Positions 34,221-44,718 of a stretch of 53,932 nucleotides of DNA are shown here, piece after piece. Position 1 is the stretch's first letter; the number at the start of each line of letters is the position of its first letter. The notes under the pieces are model-generated. The model was not told the origin of the DNA. It saw nothing but the letters and a program-made list of their open reading frames with translations, and made no database searches. The translations under genes and the position numbers were made by a program. Origin of the DNA: Candidatus Woesearchaeota archaeon (GTDB taxonomy: Archaea > Nanobdellota > Nanobdellia > Woesearchaeales > GCA-2686295); the NCBI GenBank assembly GCA_016784125.1, contig JADHVI010000005.1, forward strand, positions 1 to 53,932, in the 5' to 3' direction.

Positions 34221-35174
34221 ATGCTCGAAACAATCCCCCGATCAGCGGATATAATAATAAAAGATAAATTTGTAGAACGATACAAAGCTTTACTCGGTAA
34301 GGATTATGATACTTTCATGAAATATTCTTTCGCATATATTAGAAAGACAATAAGAGTCAATACATTGAAAGCAAAAGTTTCTGATGTAAAAAAAAGTCTT
34401 TCAAAGGATTGGGAATTAGAACAAGTGCCTTGGTGTAAGGAAGGATTCTGGATAAAGTATAGAGTTGGCAAGAGGTTTGATATTGGAAATACGCCTGAAC
34501 ATCAATTAGGAAGAATATATGTACAAGACGCCGCTAGCATGATTCCAGCAATAGTTCTTAATCCAAAATCCGGAGATATGGTTTTAGATATGTGTGCCGC
34601 TCCAGGCAGTAAAACAACACAATTAGCACAATATATGAAAAATAAAGGTTTACTTATAGCAAACGATTCCAGCGGAAAGAGATTAAGCGCGTTAGGAATT
34701 AATCTTACAAGGTGTGGAGTTCACAATACTATAATTACTCTGCAACAAGGGAACTATTATAGAAAAATACAGCAATTTGATAAGGTTTTAGTTGATGCAC
34801 CATGCTCGGCATCTGGAACTATAAGAAGAAGCCTAAAAGCCTTATCAATGTGGAGTCCTGGTCTGGTTAGAAAAATGGCCTCGATTCAAAAACAGCTCAT
34901 CCAGGCAGGTTTTATGGCTCTAAAACCAGGTGGAACAATGGTTTATAGTACCTGCACTCAGGAACTTGAAGAAAACGAAGCAATGGTGTCCTATTTATTG
35001 TCAAAGTATGAAGATGCTAAACTAGAAGAAATCAAACTAGATATTAAACGAAGCAAACCAATAACAAAATTTGAAAACCTTGAAATAAGCCCTGAAGTTA
35101 AAAAATGTTTAAGAATCTATCCTCAAGACAATGACACAGAAGGTTTCTTTATTGCCAAGATAAAAAAACTTTGA
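34221..35174 (+). CDS. RsmB/NSUN family RNA (cytosine-5) methyltransferase
   Basis: The 317-residue protein has the SAM-binding DMCAAPGSKTTQLAQYM, the catalytic LVDAPCSASGTIRR and the second cysteine in VYSTCTQELEENE. An N-terminal extension (residues 1-80) fits the RNA-binding part of archaeal family members. It methylates cytosine at C5 in tRNA or rRNA. The start at 34221 is supported by a TATA element (TTTTTAAA, 34191-34198) 26 nt upstream; the upstream in-frame ATG at 34158 precedes that promoter. Confidence 0.92.
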   Translation: MLETIPRSADIIIKDKFVERYKALLGKDYDTFMKYSFAYIRKTIRVNTLKAKVSDVKKSLSKDWELEQVPWCKEGFWIKYRVGKRFDIGNTPEHQLGRIYVQDAASMIPAIVLNPKSGDMVLDMCAAPGSKTTQLAQYMKNKGLLIANDSSGKRLSALGINLTRCGVHNTIITLQQGNYYRKIQQFDKVLVDAPCSASGTIRRSLKALSMWSPGLVRKMASIQKQLIQAGFMALKPGGTMVYSTCTQELEENEAMVSYLLSKYEDAKLEEIKLDIKRSKPITKFENLEISPEVKKCLRIYPQDNDTEGFFIAKIKKL

Positions 35175-35230
35175 AAATAAGGAAACCAAAGTAAAACTTT
35201 TTAAAATACTTTTATTTCTTTCTCAAAACA

Positions 35231-36088
35231 ATGAGTACAGAAGCTGCCATGGGCGAACAAACAACTTTAGATTTTGTAACTACACAAAGTGGACAGAGTT
35301 ATAATGATGTAAGACATAATTGGTCACAATTATTTGAAGATATGAATGATATAGTAACAAACCACGTGAGCCATAGATGGGAAACTCTCCAATCAAGATT
35401 TCAGAAGGGTCTAAATATGCTTCATCATATAAAAACTTATGATGGTACCACAACCCTTCACATATTGCAAAATTTAGACGAAACTTTTGAATATATTTCT
35501 ATTAGAGATTTAAAACCACACGTAAGAACAATTATGAATAAAAAAGAAGGTGGTTTAGAAGAAAATCTTCTTCATACTTTTAAACAAGAATTGTTAGAAT
35601 ATAGAGATCAATGTTTCAAAGGCTGTTACCAGTTAAATGATAAATTAGTATCAGGAATGGCTTCTGAAACTAGTGATTTACAAAAAATAATTGATGATCC
35701 TCATATCAGAATTATACAAGGAGAACAAAAAAGCGAATCAATGTGGTATTGGAACCATAGAATGAATACAATAACTTCTTTAGTTGATTCACTTCAAGCA
35801 AAAGTAGAGCATAATGGTGTTGAAATGCTATCTTTACATGATTTAGATACTATTAGATATGCTGCTGAATACTTAGTGCAAAATAGATCTTTAAACAACC
35901 ATGCTGAACTACGAGAGCAGAGAGCTGAGAACATCACTAAATTAAGCAATATGTATCATGCAGCAGTTAAGTATAGAGATTTGCCTGAAGCATTAAAACC
36001 TGTGCCACCTGCAAAACAAGTCTCAAAACCAAAATTTACAAAGAATCCAATTAAATACATAAAAAGTTTAGTTGCAACTTATAATTAA
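35231..36088 (+). CDS. Unknown 285-residue helical protein
   Basis: No family is recognised. It is soluble and predicted almost entirely helical (LFEDMNDIVTNHVSHRW, LLEYRDQCFKGCYQLN, NTITSLVDSLQAKVE), ending in a basic tail (KPKFTKNPIKYIKS). A TATA-like ACTTTTATTT lies about 22 nt upstream of the ATG. The gene converges with the hybrid histidine kinase gene, 2 bp between stops. Confidence 0.6.
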   Translation: MSTEAAMGEQTTLDFVTTQSGQSYNDVRHNWSQLFEDMNDIVTNHVSHRWETLQSRFQKGLNMLHHIKTYDGTTTLHILQNLDETFEYISIRDLKPHVRTIMNKKEGGLEENLLHTFKQELLEYRDQCFKGCYQLNDKLVSGMASETSDLQKIIDDPHIRIIQGEQKSESMWYWNHRMNTITSLVDSLQAKVEHNGVEMLSLHDLDTIRYAAEYLVQNRSLNNHAELREQRAENITKLSNMYHAAVKYRDLPEALKPVPPAKQVSKPKFTKNPIKYIKSLVATYN

Positions 36089-36090
36089 TT

Positions 36091-38934
36091 CTAAGAATCA
36101 GATTGTTCTAATAAATACTTGTCAATCATTTGAATAGTTAATCCATGACTTTGTGTTTTCTGTAAATAGTTATCTAAAGGATTACCGGGATTATTGGAAA
36201 AGACATCTTCTTTTGCATCACCACCTAATCCTATTACAGGTGTATGCTCATAACCCCTCTCTTGTTCAACGCTTCGTAAAATATCTGCAAGCATAAAACC
36301 AGTATCAATTTTTCCATGTAAGCCAATATCTGTGATTACTACACTAGGCTGTTCTTTTTTGAATAATTTTACTGCTTCTTCCCCAGATTCAACTCCTATT
36401 GCATTATAACCTGCCATATTTAGAATTCTTGGCACCAATCTGACCATGCCAGGATCGTCATCTACAAATAAAACTATATGTTTGCTTCTTAGATTAGAAT
36501 CATACATTTCTATTGCTTCCGCAGCAGTTATAATTCGCTCTGCTTCTAAAACACCCTCTCTTAAAGGCAACGTAAATCCAAAGGTTGAACCCTTTCCAAG
36601 CTCAGATGTTACGTATGCTTCTCCACCCCATTGTTCAGCATATCCTTTAACTATGGACAATCCTTTACCAACACCTGCAGACACACCTAACTGTTTACCT
36701 GCATCTAGTTGTTTAAAAGGTTCGAAAATCCCATCTAAATCTTCTTGTCTAATTCCACAACCAGTATCTTTAACATAAAAATCGAGTGTTTTATCATCTT
36801 TCAATCTTACACCAAGTTCAATAGAACCTTCATCAGTAAATTTAACTGCATTAGTCCCTAAATTATCAAATAATTCAACAACTTTTACATAATCAGCAAT
36901 GACATCTGTTGGTAAATTTTCTGGCAGATTTAATTTAATATCTATGGGCTTTTCTTGATTTCTAACAAGCGCTTTCACACCCATAACCACATCCAATAAA
37001 ATCTCTTGTAAATTCAAATTATTTTCTCTTAATTCAATAATTCCTGACCCTATGGAAGTTGATTTTAAGATATCGTTATTTAAAGCTAATAAGTATTCTG
37101 ATCTCCTTGTAATGGTTTCTAACATCATATCTCTTTTTTTAGCAGGCATATCAGGCTTTGATTTTAATTCTGCAGCATAAGAAGTCATTATTGTTAAAGG
37201 AGTTCTAACATCATGTGCCAAAGTTGATAAATATTTAGTTTTATAACTATCTGCTCTTTCAGCCGATTTTTTTGCCTGAAGCAAAGCTTCTACGGCTTTT
37301 GCTCGATCAGATATATCTAAAATTGTACCTTGAACAGTTTGACCATCATCTAGAAGCAACGATGATTCCAGAACAGAAATAGAAGTTCCATCTTTTTTTC
37401 TCAAAATTAGTTCTTGACTGATGAAAGGACCTTTTTTTATTGCATCTACAAACTCAGATCTATCCGAATCTGAATCATATAGATTTTTTGCATCAAAACC
37501 CACTAACTCATCTTTTGAACTATAACCAAATAAATCGACAAGAGCCTGATTACAATCTAAAATTTTACCTGTTTTCAAATCGCTTCTAAAGACTGCGGCA
37601 ATATTATTCTGAAACAATGATTTGTATTTTTCTTCGCTTTCCTTTAAAGCTCTGTTCGTTTCATTTTGTGCGGTTATATCCATCGCACTACCAACAGCAC
37701 CAATCATATTGCCATCTCTATCATTGATTGGTGCCGTTGACAAATGAATATCAATTTTTCTACCGTCCTTGGTAACATTCTGTAAATCACCTCTCCAACC
37801 TTCACCCCCATCTACAGTTTTTGGATGTATACTGTTTACTTCGGATAAATCATTATCAACAATATCTTGGGGTCTAACTATGTTTATGTTTTTTCCAATC
37901 ATTTCATCCAGAGAACTATATCCATACATCTCTAAAAAAGCCAGATTTACATAAGTTATATTGTTGTTCATATCAGTAAATGATATTGCATTTTGATTAT
38001 TTTCTACAGCTGAAAGTGCTTGATACATTCTTTCTTCCAAAAGCCTTCTTTCAGTTACATCCCGAATAGTACCAATCATTCGTGTAGGTTGTTCTTCAAC
38101 AAAATCTTTTAAAGTTCCATCGCCATGAACCCACCTAGTTTGTTGATCTTCTGGTCTTAAAATTCTATATTCCTTATTAAAATGTTCATGGTTTGTTAAT
38201 ATATTCTGTGTTAAATACTCTCGCATCATTTCTCTATCATCAGGATGCACTATATTCAACCATCCTTCAGAAGTTCTAACATAATTTTTATCAATACCAA
38301 AGATTTTGTCCAAAACAGGCGTACTTTCCCAGAAATTATTAGTGATAAGGAATTCATAACTTCCAAGACCGGCAACTTCTTGTGCTTCTCTAAGTAAAGT
38401 TTCACTTTTCAATAATGTGGCATCCTGCTCTATGCGTTCAGAAATATCTCTAACAGCCCCTAAAATATACCAGTTCCAACCAATTCTTAGTAATAAATTC
38501 ACAATTTCAACTGTTTTAGGACCATTAGGAGTTATTACTGTGTACTCGTCAGGTCCTATCTGTCCATCTTTAATTAACTTACCAATGTTATTTTTTGCAA
38601 ATCGTGCATCTTCTTCTGATAAAAAACCGTCTGTAAGAAAATTTTTCCCAACTGCATCTTCTAAAGGAATTCCGATAATCTTTGTCGCTGCAGGGTTGCC
38701 ATATAAAAATTTGGCTGTAATACTAGCAAGATAATAACCATCAGGTAATATATCAAGAATCGAAGTAAGTCTCTTAAAACCTTTTTTAGGCCACATAAAT
38801 GATGAAACAGAATTAGCAATTGTTGCTAATGTTTCAGGAACTGCAATACTTTCTTCCCAGACTTTCAAATCTCTAAACAATTCTGGGTTTTCAATCCCAT
38901 GTCTTTCTAAAATTTGATCTAAACCTGTTTTCAT
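36091..38934 (-). CDS. Multi-PAS hybrid sensor histidine kinase with receiver domain
   Basis: The 947-residue soluble protein has about four PAS domains (residues about 55-170, 180-300, 305-425, 435-545), several with PAC ends (GTIRDVTERR, GSAMDITAQN, GTILDISDRA). HisKA carries His574 (STLAHDVRTPLT), and the ATPase has DNLGTNAVKFT, DTGCGI and GVGKGLSIVKG. A C-terminal receiver has the acidic pocket at 825-827 (VDDDP), phospho-acceptor Asp869 (VVITDIG) and the Lys in NYLQK. There are no membrane helices, so it senses an internal signal such as redox state, light or a ligand. No output partner is adjacent. Confidence 0.95.
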   Translation of the reverse strand: MKTGLDQILERHGIENPELFRDLKVWEESIAVPETLATIANSVSSFMWPKKGFKRLTSILDILPDGYYLASITAKFLYGNPAATKIIGIPLEDAVGKNFLTDGFLSEEDARFAKNNIGKLIKDGQIGPDEYTVITPNGPKTVEIVNLLLRIGWNWYILGAVRDISERIEQDATLLKSETLLREAQEVAGLGSYEFLITNNFWESTPVLDKIFGIDKNYVRTSEGWLNIVHPDDREMMREYLTQNILTNHEHFNKEYRILRPEDQQTRWVHGDGTLKDFVEEQPTRMIGTIRDVTERRLLEERMYQALSAVENNQNAISFTDMNNNITYVNLAFLEMYGYSSLDEMIGKNINIVRPQDIVDNDLSEVNSIHPKTVDGGEGWRGDLQNVTKDGRKIDIHLSTAPINDRDGNMIGAVGSAMDITAQNETNRALKESEEKYKSLFQNNIAAVFRSDLKTGKILDCNQALVDLFGYSSKDELVGFDAKNLYDSDSDRSEFVDAIKKGPFISQELILRKKDGTSISVLESSLLLDDGQTVQGTILDISDRAKAVEALLQAKKSAERADSYKTKYLSTLAHDVRTPLTIMTSYAAELKSKPDMPAKKRDMMLETITRRSEYLLALNNDILKSTSIGSGIIELRENNLNLQEILLDVVMGVKALVRNQEKPIDIKLNLPENLPTDVIADYVKVVELFDNLGTNAVKFTDEGSIELGVRLKDDKTLDFYVKDTGCGIRQEDLDGIFEPFKQLDAGKQLGVSAGVGKGLSIVKGYAEQWGGEAYVTSELGKGSTFGFTLPLREGVLEAERIITAAEAIEMYDSNLRSKHIVLFVDDDPGMVRLVPRILNMAGYNAIGVESGEEAVKLFKKEQPSVVITDIGLHGKIDTGFMLADILRSVEQERGYEHTPVIGLGGDAKEDVFSNNPGNPLDNYLQKTQSHGLTIQMIDKYLLEQSDS

Positions 38935-39016
38935 ATATTACACCAACACATAAAACTATTACTGTTGGATAGTAAAAACTAGCTTTATATATAAACATTT
39001 CTAAAAAAAGAACGAA

Positions 39017-39454
39017 TTACTTCCTTGCTTTTTCTAATTTACCGTGAAGAAGTCCTTTAAGTGACTGATCATTAACTTTGATAACTTGCCATCTAACACC
39101 AGGCATATCTCCTTTAGAACGACCCATTGTACCACCAATGCACTCAATGAAAACTTCATCGTGTTCATCAATAAGCTTAGATGCACCGTCACCAGGACAG
39201 AAAGCAGTAACATGTTTACCATTCTTAATCAATTGAACTCTAACACATTTTCTCATAGCAGAGTTTGGCTGTTTAGCTTCTAATTGAACTTTTTCTAGAA
39301 CTATTCCTGAAGCTTGTGAAGTACCTCCTAGAGGATCTGATTTCTTTTTCAAGCCAAAAGTCTTCTTAACAAACCACTTATCTGAGTACCTTGAAGTCTT
39401 TCTTCTCTTCTGCAACTTCTTTCCAGCGTTTATACCTTGTGATTTACTAGCCAT
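39017..39454 (-). CDS. rps12: 30S ribosomal protein S12 (uS12)
   Basis: The 145-residue protein is archaeal S12, with a basic N-terminus ([16 protein letters not shown]), the decoding-site loop [19 protein letters not shown], and [16 protein letters not shown] near the end. It helps monitor codon-anticodon pairing. TTTATAAATA (39480-39489) lies 30 nt upstream of the ATG, so it has its own promoter. Normally S7 and the EF-2/EF-1A genes follow; here they do not. Confidence 0.97.
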   Translation of the reverse strand: MASKSQGINAGKKLQKRRKTSRYSDKWFVKKTFGLKKKSDPLGGTSQASGIVLEKVQLEAKQPNSAMRKCVRVQLIKNGKHVTAFCPGDGASKLIDEHDEVFIECIGGTMGRSKGDMPGVRWQVIKVNDQSLKGLLHGKLEKARK

Positions 39455-39489
39455 TCTTATCCTCAGAAACAGCCGCCCCTTTATAAATA

Positions 39490-40215
39490 TTACTCTTTAT
39501 CATTATGTTGCTGATGACGTGGGTTTGCATTCATAAAATCTGACCCATATTCGTTTATCAATCCTTCTCGAACTCGCCCTAATTCCTCTGATTTTGACTC
39601 AATAGTAAGTTTATCTGTAAATAGCTCTTTAGGAAAAGTTATATCTGCACTTTCAGAATAAAGGTGAAGTCCAAGGTTGCAACCTTCAATATATTCATAT
39701 ACAATAATTCCTTTTAATTTTAAAATGTATAAGGATTTGTAAGAAGAAGTTCTATTTCCACTTCGTGGCGCTCCAGGACTATAGGAGTGTACTTCATTTT
39801 TGTGTTCTACATAACTAAAATCACTTAATTTAACTTTATAAAATTTAAAATGTGCTTCATTAATTTTTTTCTTTAAGAAGTCTTTTTTTCGTTGAAGTAG
39901 ACTTCTTTTTTGGCGATTTTCTAGCCAAGTACGTCTGAGTGCATATACCCTATCTTCAATTATATCCATTTGTAGTTTGTCATATTCATAAAAGAATGTA
40001 AATGCATCCTTTCCAGGATATATTTTGTATTCCTTTGTCTTTAAAGTATCTTGCAACTCTTTAAAATTTTGTTCCAAAGAACTGTATTCAGCAATCTGTT
40101 CTTTCCATGCATCTTCAAGCCTTTGCAGTTCACTTTCTCTAGCTTGCTGCTCATTTAAAGCAATATTTCTTGCATGTCTTGCTTGACTATTATTTATATG
40201 TTCCTCTAAACCCAT
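39490..40215 (-). CDS. Unknown coiled-coil protein inserted between nusA and S12
   Basis: No family is recognised. The 241-residue protein has a long N-terminal coiled coil (residues about 10-60 and 78-118, rich in Glu, Gln, Arg and Lys, such as [20 protein letters not shown]), followed by a strand-rich domain ([19 protein letters not shown]) and a polar His/Gln tail. The ATG is preceded by an AAATATAGTTTAA element at about 24 nt. It interrupts the nusA-S12 order found in many archaea. Confidence 0.65.
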   Translation of the reverse strand: MGLEEHINNSQARHARNIALNEQQARESELQRLEDAWKEQIAEYSSLEQNFKELQDTLKTKEYKIYPGKDAFTFFYEYDKLQMDIIEDRVYALRRTWLENRQKRSLLQRKKDFLKKKINEAHFKFYKVKLSDFSYVEHKNEVHSYSPGAPRSGNRTSSYKSLYILKLKGIIVYEYIEGCNLGLHLYSESADITFPKELFTDKLTIESKSEELGRVREGLINEYGSDFMNANPRHQQHNDKE

Positions 40216-40256
40216 AAGAACTAGTAATTAAACTATATTTAAATATCTTAGTAGAA

Positions 40257-40670
40257 CTAAATAACTTTTATCTCATTTAGTGCAGGGAAGTATTTCTTAA
40301 CAATCTCTTCTGTTTCTCTTAGATTCTTTGCTTTTGAACCAATCATTAAACCCTTTGTTTTAGTATCTGGCCCAACAATAGTTACTATGTCTTCTTCGTC
40401 TGTAATCTTAACTACCTTTAAAGGTGCAATTAAGTTTATGATGAAATTCAACATATCTTCGTTAAATTCAATAATTCTAATTGGTCTTTGGAACAATTTC
40501 TCTAATTTAAGCAAATTCGCCTTATTTTTACCTAATGCCTTAGTAAGTTGTCCAGGCTGAACCATATAAGTGGGTTTATCTTTAAATGTAAAGAATTCTT
40601 TTACTTGAGTGCCTGTAATTTTCTCAAAGAGATTGATTTGTCTGATTAGATCTGTATCGTATTTAATCAT
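40257..40670 (-). CDS. nusA: NusA-like KH-domain transcription factor
   Basis: The 137-residue protein consists of two KH-type units, as in archaeal NusA: FKDKPTYMVQPGQLTKALGKNKANLLKLEKLF, then VTIVGPDTKTKGLMIGSKAKNLRE with the GxxG loop. It lacks the N-terminal and S1 domains of bacterial NusA, as usual in archaea, and binds nascent RNA. Its ATG overlaps the L30e stop by 4 bp, which indicates coupling. The order rpoA''-L30e-nusA is the classical archaeal one. Confidence 0.92.
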   Translation of the reverse strand: MIKYDTDLIRQINLFEKITGTQVKEFFTFKDKPTYMVQPGQLTKALGKNKANLLKLEKLFQRPIRIIEFNEDMLNFIINLIAPLKVVKITDEEDIVTIVGPDTKTKGLMIGSKAKNLRETEEIVKKYFPALNEIKVI

Positions 40671-40921
40671 TTTAGAATTCCAACAACAGCTACTGAAAAT
40701 GGTTTTTTACATACAGTTCCTAATTCATCATTAGGAATATCTAGTTTTTCAATTTTTACTTCTGAGAAGTTTGCGAAATGTTCTATTTCTCCAAATACAT
40801 CTTTGTTGCAGTTTGATGCCAGGATAACCTTTTCAATTTTTCCCGCTTTCAAATACTTCAATACTCTATCAGCTCCAATGATGAGCTTCTCGCTTCCTAT
40901 TAATTTCTTTATTTCTATCAA
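40667..40921 (-). CDS. rpl30e: 50S ribosomal protein L30e (eL30)
   Basis: The protein belongs to the L7Ae/L30e fold: EIKKLIGSEKLIIGADRVLK, KVILASNCNKDVFGEIEHFA, and ELGTVCKKPFSVAVVGI. I place the start at TTG 40921 because AAGGTGG precedes it by about 6 nt and the family usually begins with this helix; the product is then 84 residues. A longer reading to TTG 40954 would run through a perfect palindrome (40939-40956) and the ribosome binding site. It lies 57 bp downstream of rpoA''. Confidence 0.88.
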   Translation of the reverse strand: MIEIKKLIGSEKLIIGADRVLKYLKAGKIEKVILASNCNKDVFGEIEHFANFSEVKIEKLDIPNDELGTVCKKPFSVAVVGILK

Positions 40922-40938
40922 AATTTCCACCTTATAAA

Positions 40939-40971
40939 TTTTGGGAGATCCCAAAAATCTTCATATTTTTG
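40939..40971 (-). promoter_or_regulatory. Two overlapping hairpins in the L30e leader
   Basis: TTTTGGGA-GA-TCCCAAAA (40939-40956) and CAAAAAT-N6-ATTTTTG (40952-40971) are perfect inverted repeats that share bases 40952-40956, so only one can form fully at a time. They lie between the rpoA'' stop and the L30e ribosome binding site. Confidence 0.45.
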
Positions 40972-40978
40972 TTATCTT

Positions 40979-42121
40979 TCATTTTGTCTTCGTTGTTTTA
41001 GTTATTAAACCTGGTAACCCTGTTCCTACAGGAACTGGTTGGTTAATCATGACATTTTCAATAACACTGTTCAAATAATCAACTTCTCCTGTTAAAGCAG
41101 CGTTAATTATGTGCTTGATAGGTGTTTCAAAAGATGCTCTAGCAAGAACGCTAGGTTTTTCTTTAACAATACCGTATCGGTTAATACCCATTACTTTCCC
41201 CGACATAGTCATAGCATCAGAGACAAGCATTATGTGTCTAATATCAATATTAATACCTTGAGTATCTAGAACCTTCATTGATTCATTGATGATGGCCTGT
41301 CTTGCAGCTTCAACTCCAAACAAGCCTTGAATCTCAAATATATCATTGCTAAAAATCCTTGTTGAATCGACATAATCTTTTTTCAGTAATTCTTTAATGT
41401 TTGACCCTGCAGTTACAATCAAGAATTCTTCTCCTCTTTTGACTGGAAGAACTTGTGTTATTCCTTTAATGCCTGAAATATATGTGTCTTTAACCTTTTC
41501 TTTTAGTTTATATATTTCATTTAAAGCAGCATCTTTAGAACTAGGTGTAACTAATAATGATTGATCTTTTTGTATTTTGAATTTGAACCCTTTGAATCCT
41601 TTGTCTAATATTTTAGCAACAGCATCTTCGGTCAAAAGAGCAACTTTTAATTTAGACTTATTTAAAATAATAACCATTTGCATATTAGCAATATTAATAG
41701 ATATCTCATCGACAAACTCCTTAAGAGTTGTCTCTTTAATCGTTTCTGCAATCTTCTTTATGTCTTTTCCTGTAGAATAAGGTTTTTTTAAATAAACTTC
41801 CATCATAGTTGTAGTAATTTTCTTTCGCCCATCTAAAATTTCTATTATTCTTGGCAAACCTGTAGTTACGTTAAGTTCTGATACACCAGCAAAGTGAAAT
41901 GTGTTCAAAGTCATCTGTGTACCTGGTTCTCCAATTGATTCAGCAGTCACTAAACCTACACTCTCTCCAGGTTGAGCTCTTGAATCTGAATATTCTTTGT
42001 ATACAGCTACCAAAATCTTCTTTAGTTTTGCATCCGAACATTTTGGAGGTAGGTATTCCTTTACTTCAGTTAATATCTTTCGTGGAAGCAAGTTTTCATA
42101 TTCTTTAAATAAGTCAGCCAT
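40979..42121 (-). CDS. rpoA2: RNA polymerase subunit A'' (C-terminal part of the largest subunit)
   Basis: The 380-residue protein matches the C-terminal third of the largest subunit: [20 protein letters not shown] (trigger-loop region with LNTFHFAG), [12 protein letters not shown], and near the end [15 protein letters not shown] and [10 protein letters not shown]. It follows rpoA' closely; the ATG at 42121 lies just after the rpoA' stop, with GAGTGA as ribosome binding site overlapping that stop. Confidence 0.96.
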   Translation of the reverse strand: MADLFKEYENLLPRKILTEVKEYLPPKCSDAKLKKILVAVYKEYSDSRAQPGESVGLVTAESIGEPGTQMTLNTFHFAGVSELNVTTGLPRIIEILDGRKKITTTMMEVYLKKPYSTGKDIKKIAETIKETTLKEFVDEISINIANMQMVIILNKSKLKVALLTEDAVAKILDKGFKGFKFKIQKDQSLLVTPSSKDAALNEIYKLKEKVKDTYISGIKGITQVLPVKRGEEFLIVTAGSNIKELLKKDYVDSTRIFSNDIFEIQGLFGVEAARQAIINESMKVLDTQGINIDIRHIMLVSDAMTMSGKVMGINRYGIVKEKPSVLARASFETPIKHIINAALTGEVDYLNSVIENVMINQPVPVGTGLPGLITKTTKTK

Positions 42122-42126
42122 TATAA

Positions 42127-44718
42127 TCACTCAATTGAATTTATTATTTGTTTAACATTAATCTTTCCGCCTTCGCTTTTTGAAACATCTATACCATCTT
42201 CACCGTAAGCGAATTGAACTATTTTACCTGATGCATCTCTTACAGTAAAATCATATTCTACTTTAAAATCTTGAAGTGCATTTGCCAATCTTCTGTATAA
42301 ATAACCTGATTTTGGCGTTCTTAGAGCGGTATCCATCAGACTATCTCTTCCAGTCATTGCCATGAAAAACATCTCGTGCGGTCTCAATCCTTTTTTGAAT
42401 CCGTTCTTAATAAAACCACGAGCTTCTGGTCCAAGATCATTTTTTCTAAAGCATGATAGTGTTCTACCATTATATCCTTTACCAATTCTTCCGCCTCTCA
42501 AAGCTTGCTGTCCTACACAGGCAGCAATTTGAGCAAGATTAATCAAGTTTCCTCTTGCGCCTGATTTAACCATTGCCATAGTGTTACTTGTTTGATCTGA
42601 AGTATCTGCCACTATTTGACCTGTATCATTTCTTGCTTTGTTGAGCCTTTCAAGAATTCTTAATTCAAGAGTTTCAGATATTAATCTTCCTGGTAATAAT
42701 TCGAGCGTTCCATTCTTGAATTGTTCAATTAGTTTTTGAACATGTACATATGAATCATCAATAATTGCGTCGATTTGAATTGTTGCATCGCTACTTAAAT
42801 CAGCATCAGATAATCTTGTAGTAAAACCATACTTCAATAGAACTTCATTTCCTAATCTATAAATTCTACCAAGAATTTCTACCATTTCATCTCGCCCATA
42901 TCTCTTATGAATATTTCTAAGTAGTAATCCTGAACCTTCACCAAGAGTACTCTTGTCCATTACACCAGATAAAAGCTTTCCTTTTCTGATTTTAACAATG
43001 TGATCAGGATGATCAGGAGGCATAGACTTTGAATTTCCATCAAAGTTATAATCATCAGGCAACATCGCAGAGAATATCTCTTTTCCAGTTACTTGAGCCT
43101 TATTTGGTAAGCTTGAGAATTCCTCAATACCAACTGAAGCCATCAAGTCAATTGCTTCTTCTCTTGGAACAGTCATATCTTTAGTTAACAAGTAATTTCC
43201 ACAAATCGCGTCCTGATTACATCCTATAATACTAAGACCATATCTCGGACTGATTAATTGTGTTTGTACTTCCATTAACACTTCTGCCTCTGCTCTTGCT
43301 TCTTCTGTTTGAGGAATATGTAAGTTCATCTCATCTCCATCAAAATCTGCGTTATAAGGTGCACATACAGCAGGATTAAGTCTCAATGTCAATCCTGGTA
43401 ATACTCTTACCCTATGACACATCATACTCATTCTGTGTAGTGATGGTTGTCTATTAAATAATGATATATCTCCATCGCAAAGATGTCTTTCAACTGTGAA
43501 ACCAGGTTGTAATTCTTCAAGAAGTTGCTCCTTTGTTTCATCAGTAATTTTTTTCCTTTTTCCATCAGGTCGAATAATATAATTTGCGCCAGGATATTTA
43601 TCAGGTCCATTTTCGAGAAATGTTTTCAAGAATTTCATGTTCCATTCTGTGACTCTCTCAGGGACAGAAAGTTTCATAGCAATAACAAAAGGTACTCCTA
43701 CTTCATTGATATTCAACTTTGGATCTGGACTAATAACTGTTCTAGCTGAAAAATTAGTTCTTTTTCCTGCCAAGTTATGCCTAATTCTTCCCTCCTTACT
43801 TTTAATCCTTGCAGTGAGAGTTTTCAGAGGCTCACCACTTCTATGTCTTGCAGGAGGAATCTGCGATATTTCATTATCGAAGAATGTAGTAACATGGTAT
43901 TGCAGGAGATCCCAAAGGTCTTCTATAATTATTTCTGGCGCTCCCGCATTTATATTTTCAAATAATCTCTGATTAATCCTAACAATATCGCCTAATTTAT
44001 GTGTCAAATCGTCTTCACTTCTTTCTCCACTTTCCAAGGTTATCGAAGGTCTCATTGTAACCGGTGGTATTGGTAGTATAGTCAGAATCATCCATTCAGG
44101 TCTTACAGCTTTTGGATTCATACCAAAAACTTCCAGATCATCGTCATTAACTCTTTCTAATCGAGTTCTTATTTCAATAGGTGAGACTCTCCTAACATCT
44201 TCTATAAAAGTTGTAGGTTTGTCAAGTGATATTTTTAATTGTTTTTCCTTACAATGAGGACATTTATTGATAGTTTTTAAGCCAGCAATTATCTCTGATA
44301 CTTTTTTTCTTCTGGCAGATAAACCTAATTCCTGACCGACATCTTCCAATATGCCTAAATTCTTCTTGATTTTATCTTGAGGAATAAGTATTCTTCCACA
44401 TGATTTACAAGTGCATCTCATCAAATCTAGGATTTCTTTTGTGAACTTAATATGAACAATTGGTCTGGCTAATTCAATATAACCAAAGTGACCAGGGCAT
44501 TCTTTTAATTTATGACCACAAGACTTACATTTTAAACCAGGATCAATAACGCCCATTCTTACATCCATTAAACCACCATCTACAGGGTATCCTTCTTTAT
44601 CATAAAGTTCTGGAGTAACAACCTTAGCAGACGCCATATCCTTAAGGAACTTTGGTCCCATGATTCCAAATGTTATTGATTTAATCCTCTTATAAACCAA
44701 CTTATCGTCTGTGCTCAA
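42127..44718 (-). CDS. rpoA1: RNA polymerase subunit A' (N-terminal part of the largest subunit)
   Basis: The 863-residue protein contains the zinc-binding start ([20 protein letters not shown], then CTCKSCGR), the bridge and clamp regions, and the catalytic Mg2+ loop [21 protein letters not shown]-type helices ([20 protein letters not shown]) near the end correspond to the bridge helix region. The gene ends 6 bp before the A'' ATG. It overlaps the rpoB' stop by 4 bp, consistent with translational coupling. Confidence 0.98.
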   Translation of the reverse strand: MSTDDKLVYKRIKSITFGIMGPKFLKDMASAKVVTPELYDKEGYPVDGGLMDVRMGVIDPGLKCKSCGHKLKECPGHFGYIELARPIVHIKFTKEILDLMRCTCKSCGRILIPQDKIKKNLGILEDVGQELGLSARRKKVSEIIAGLKTINKCPHCKEKQLKISLDKPTTFIEDVRRVSPIEIRTRLERVNDDDLEVFGMNPKAVRPEWMILTILPIPPVTMRPSITLESGERSEDDLTHKLGDIVRINQRLFENINAGAPEIIIEDLWDLLQYHVTTFFDNEISQIPPARHRSGEPLKTLTARIKSKEGRIRHNLAGKRTNFSARTVISPDPKLNINEVGVPFVIAMKLSVPERVTEWNMKFLKTFLENGPDKYPGANYIIRPDGKRKKITDETKEQLLEELQPGFTVERHLCDGDISLFNRQPSLHRMSMMCHRVRVLPGLTLRLNPAVCAPYNADFDGDEMNLHIPQTEEARAEAEVLMEVQTQLISPRYGLSIIGCNQDAICGNYLLTKDMTVPREEAIDLMASVGIEEFSSLPNKAQVTGKEIFSAMLPDDYNFDGNSKSMPPDHPDHIVKIRKGKLLSGVMDKSTLGEGSGLLLRNIHKRYGRDEMVEILGRIYRLGNEVLLKYGFTTRLSDADLSSDATIQIDAIIDDSYVHVQKLIEQFKNGTLELLPGRLISETLELRILERLNKARNDTGQIVADTSDQTSNTMAMVKSGARGNLINLAQIAACVGQQALRGGRIGKGYNGRTLSCFRKNDLGPEARGFIKNGFKKGLRPHEMFFMAMTGRDSLMDTALRTPKSGYLYRRLANALQDFKVEYDFTVRDASGKIVQFAYGEDGIDVSKSEGGKINVKQIINSIE

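Noticed and set aside
38941-38985. Imperfect inverted repeat (ACTAT...ATAGT) upstream of the hybrid kinase gene
   Set aside because: The arms are five bases of A/T-rich sequence and the spacing gives no clear operator; too weak to list.
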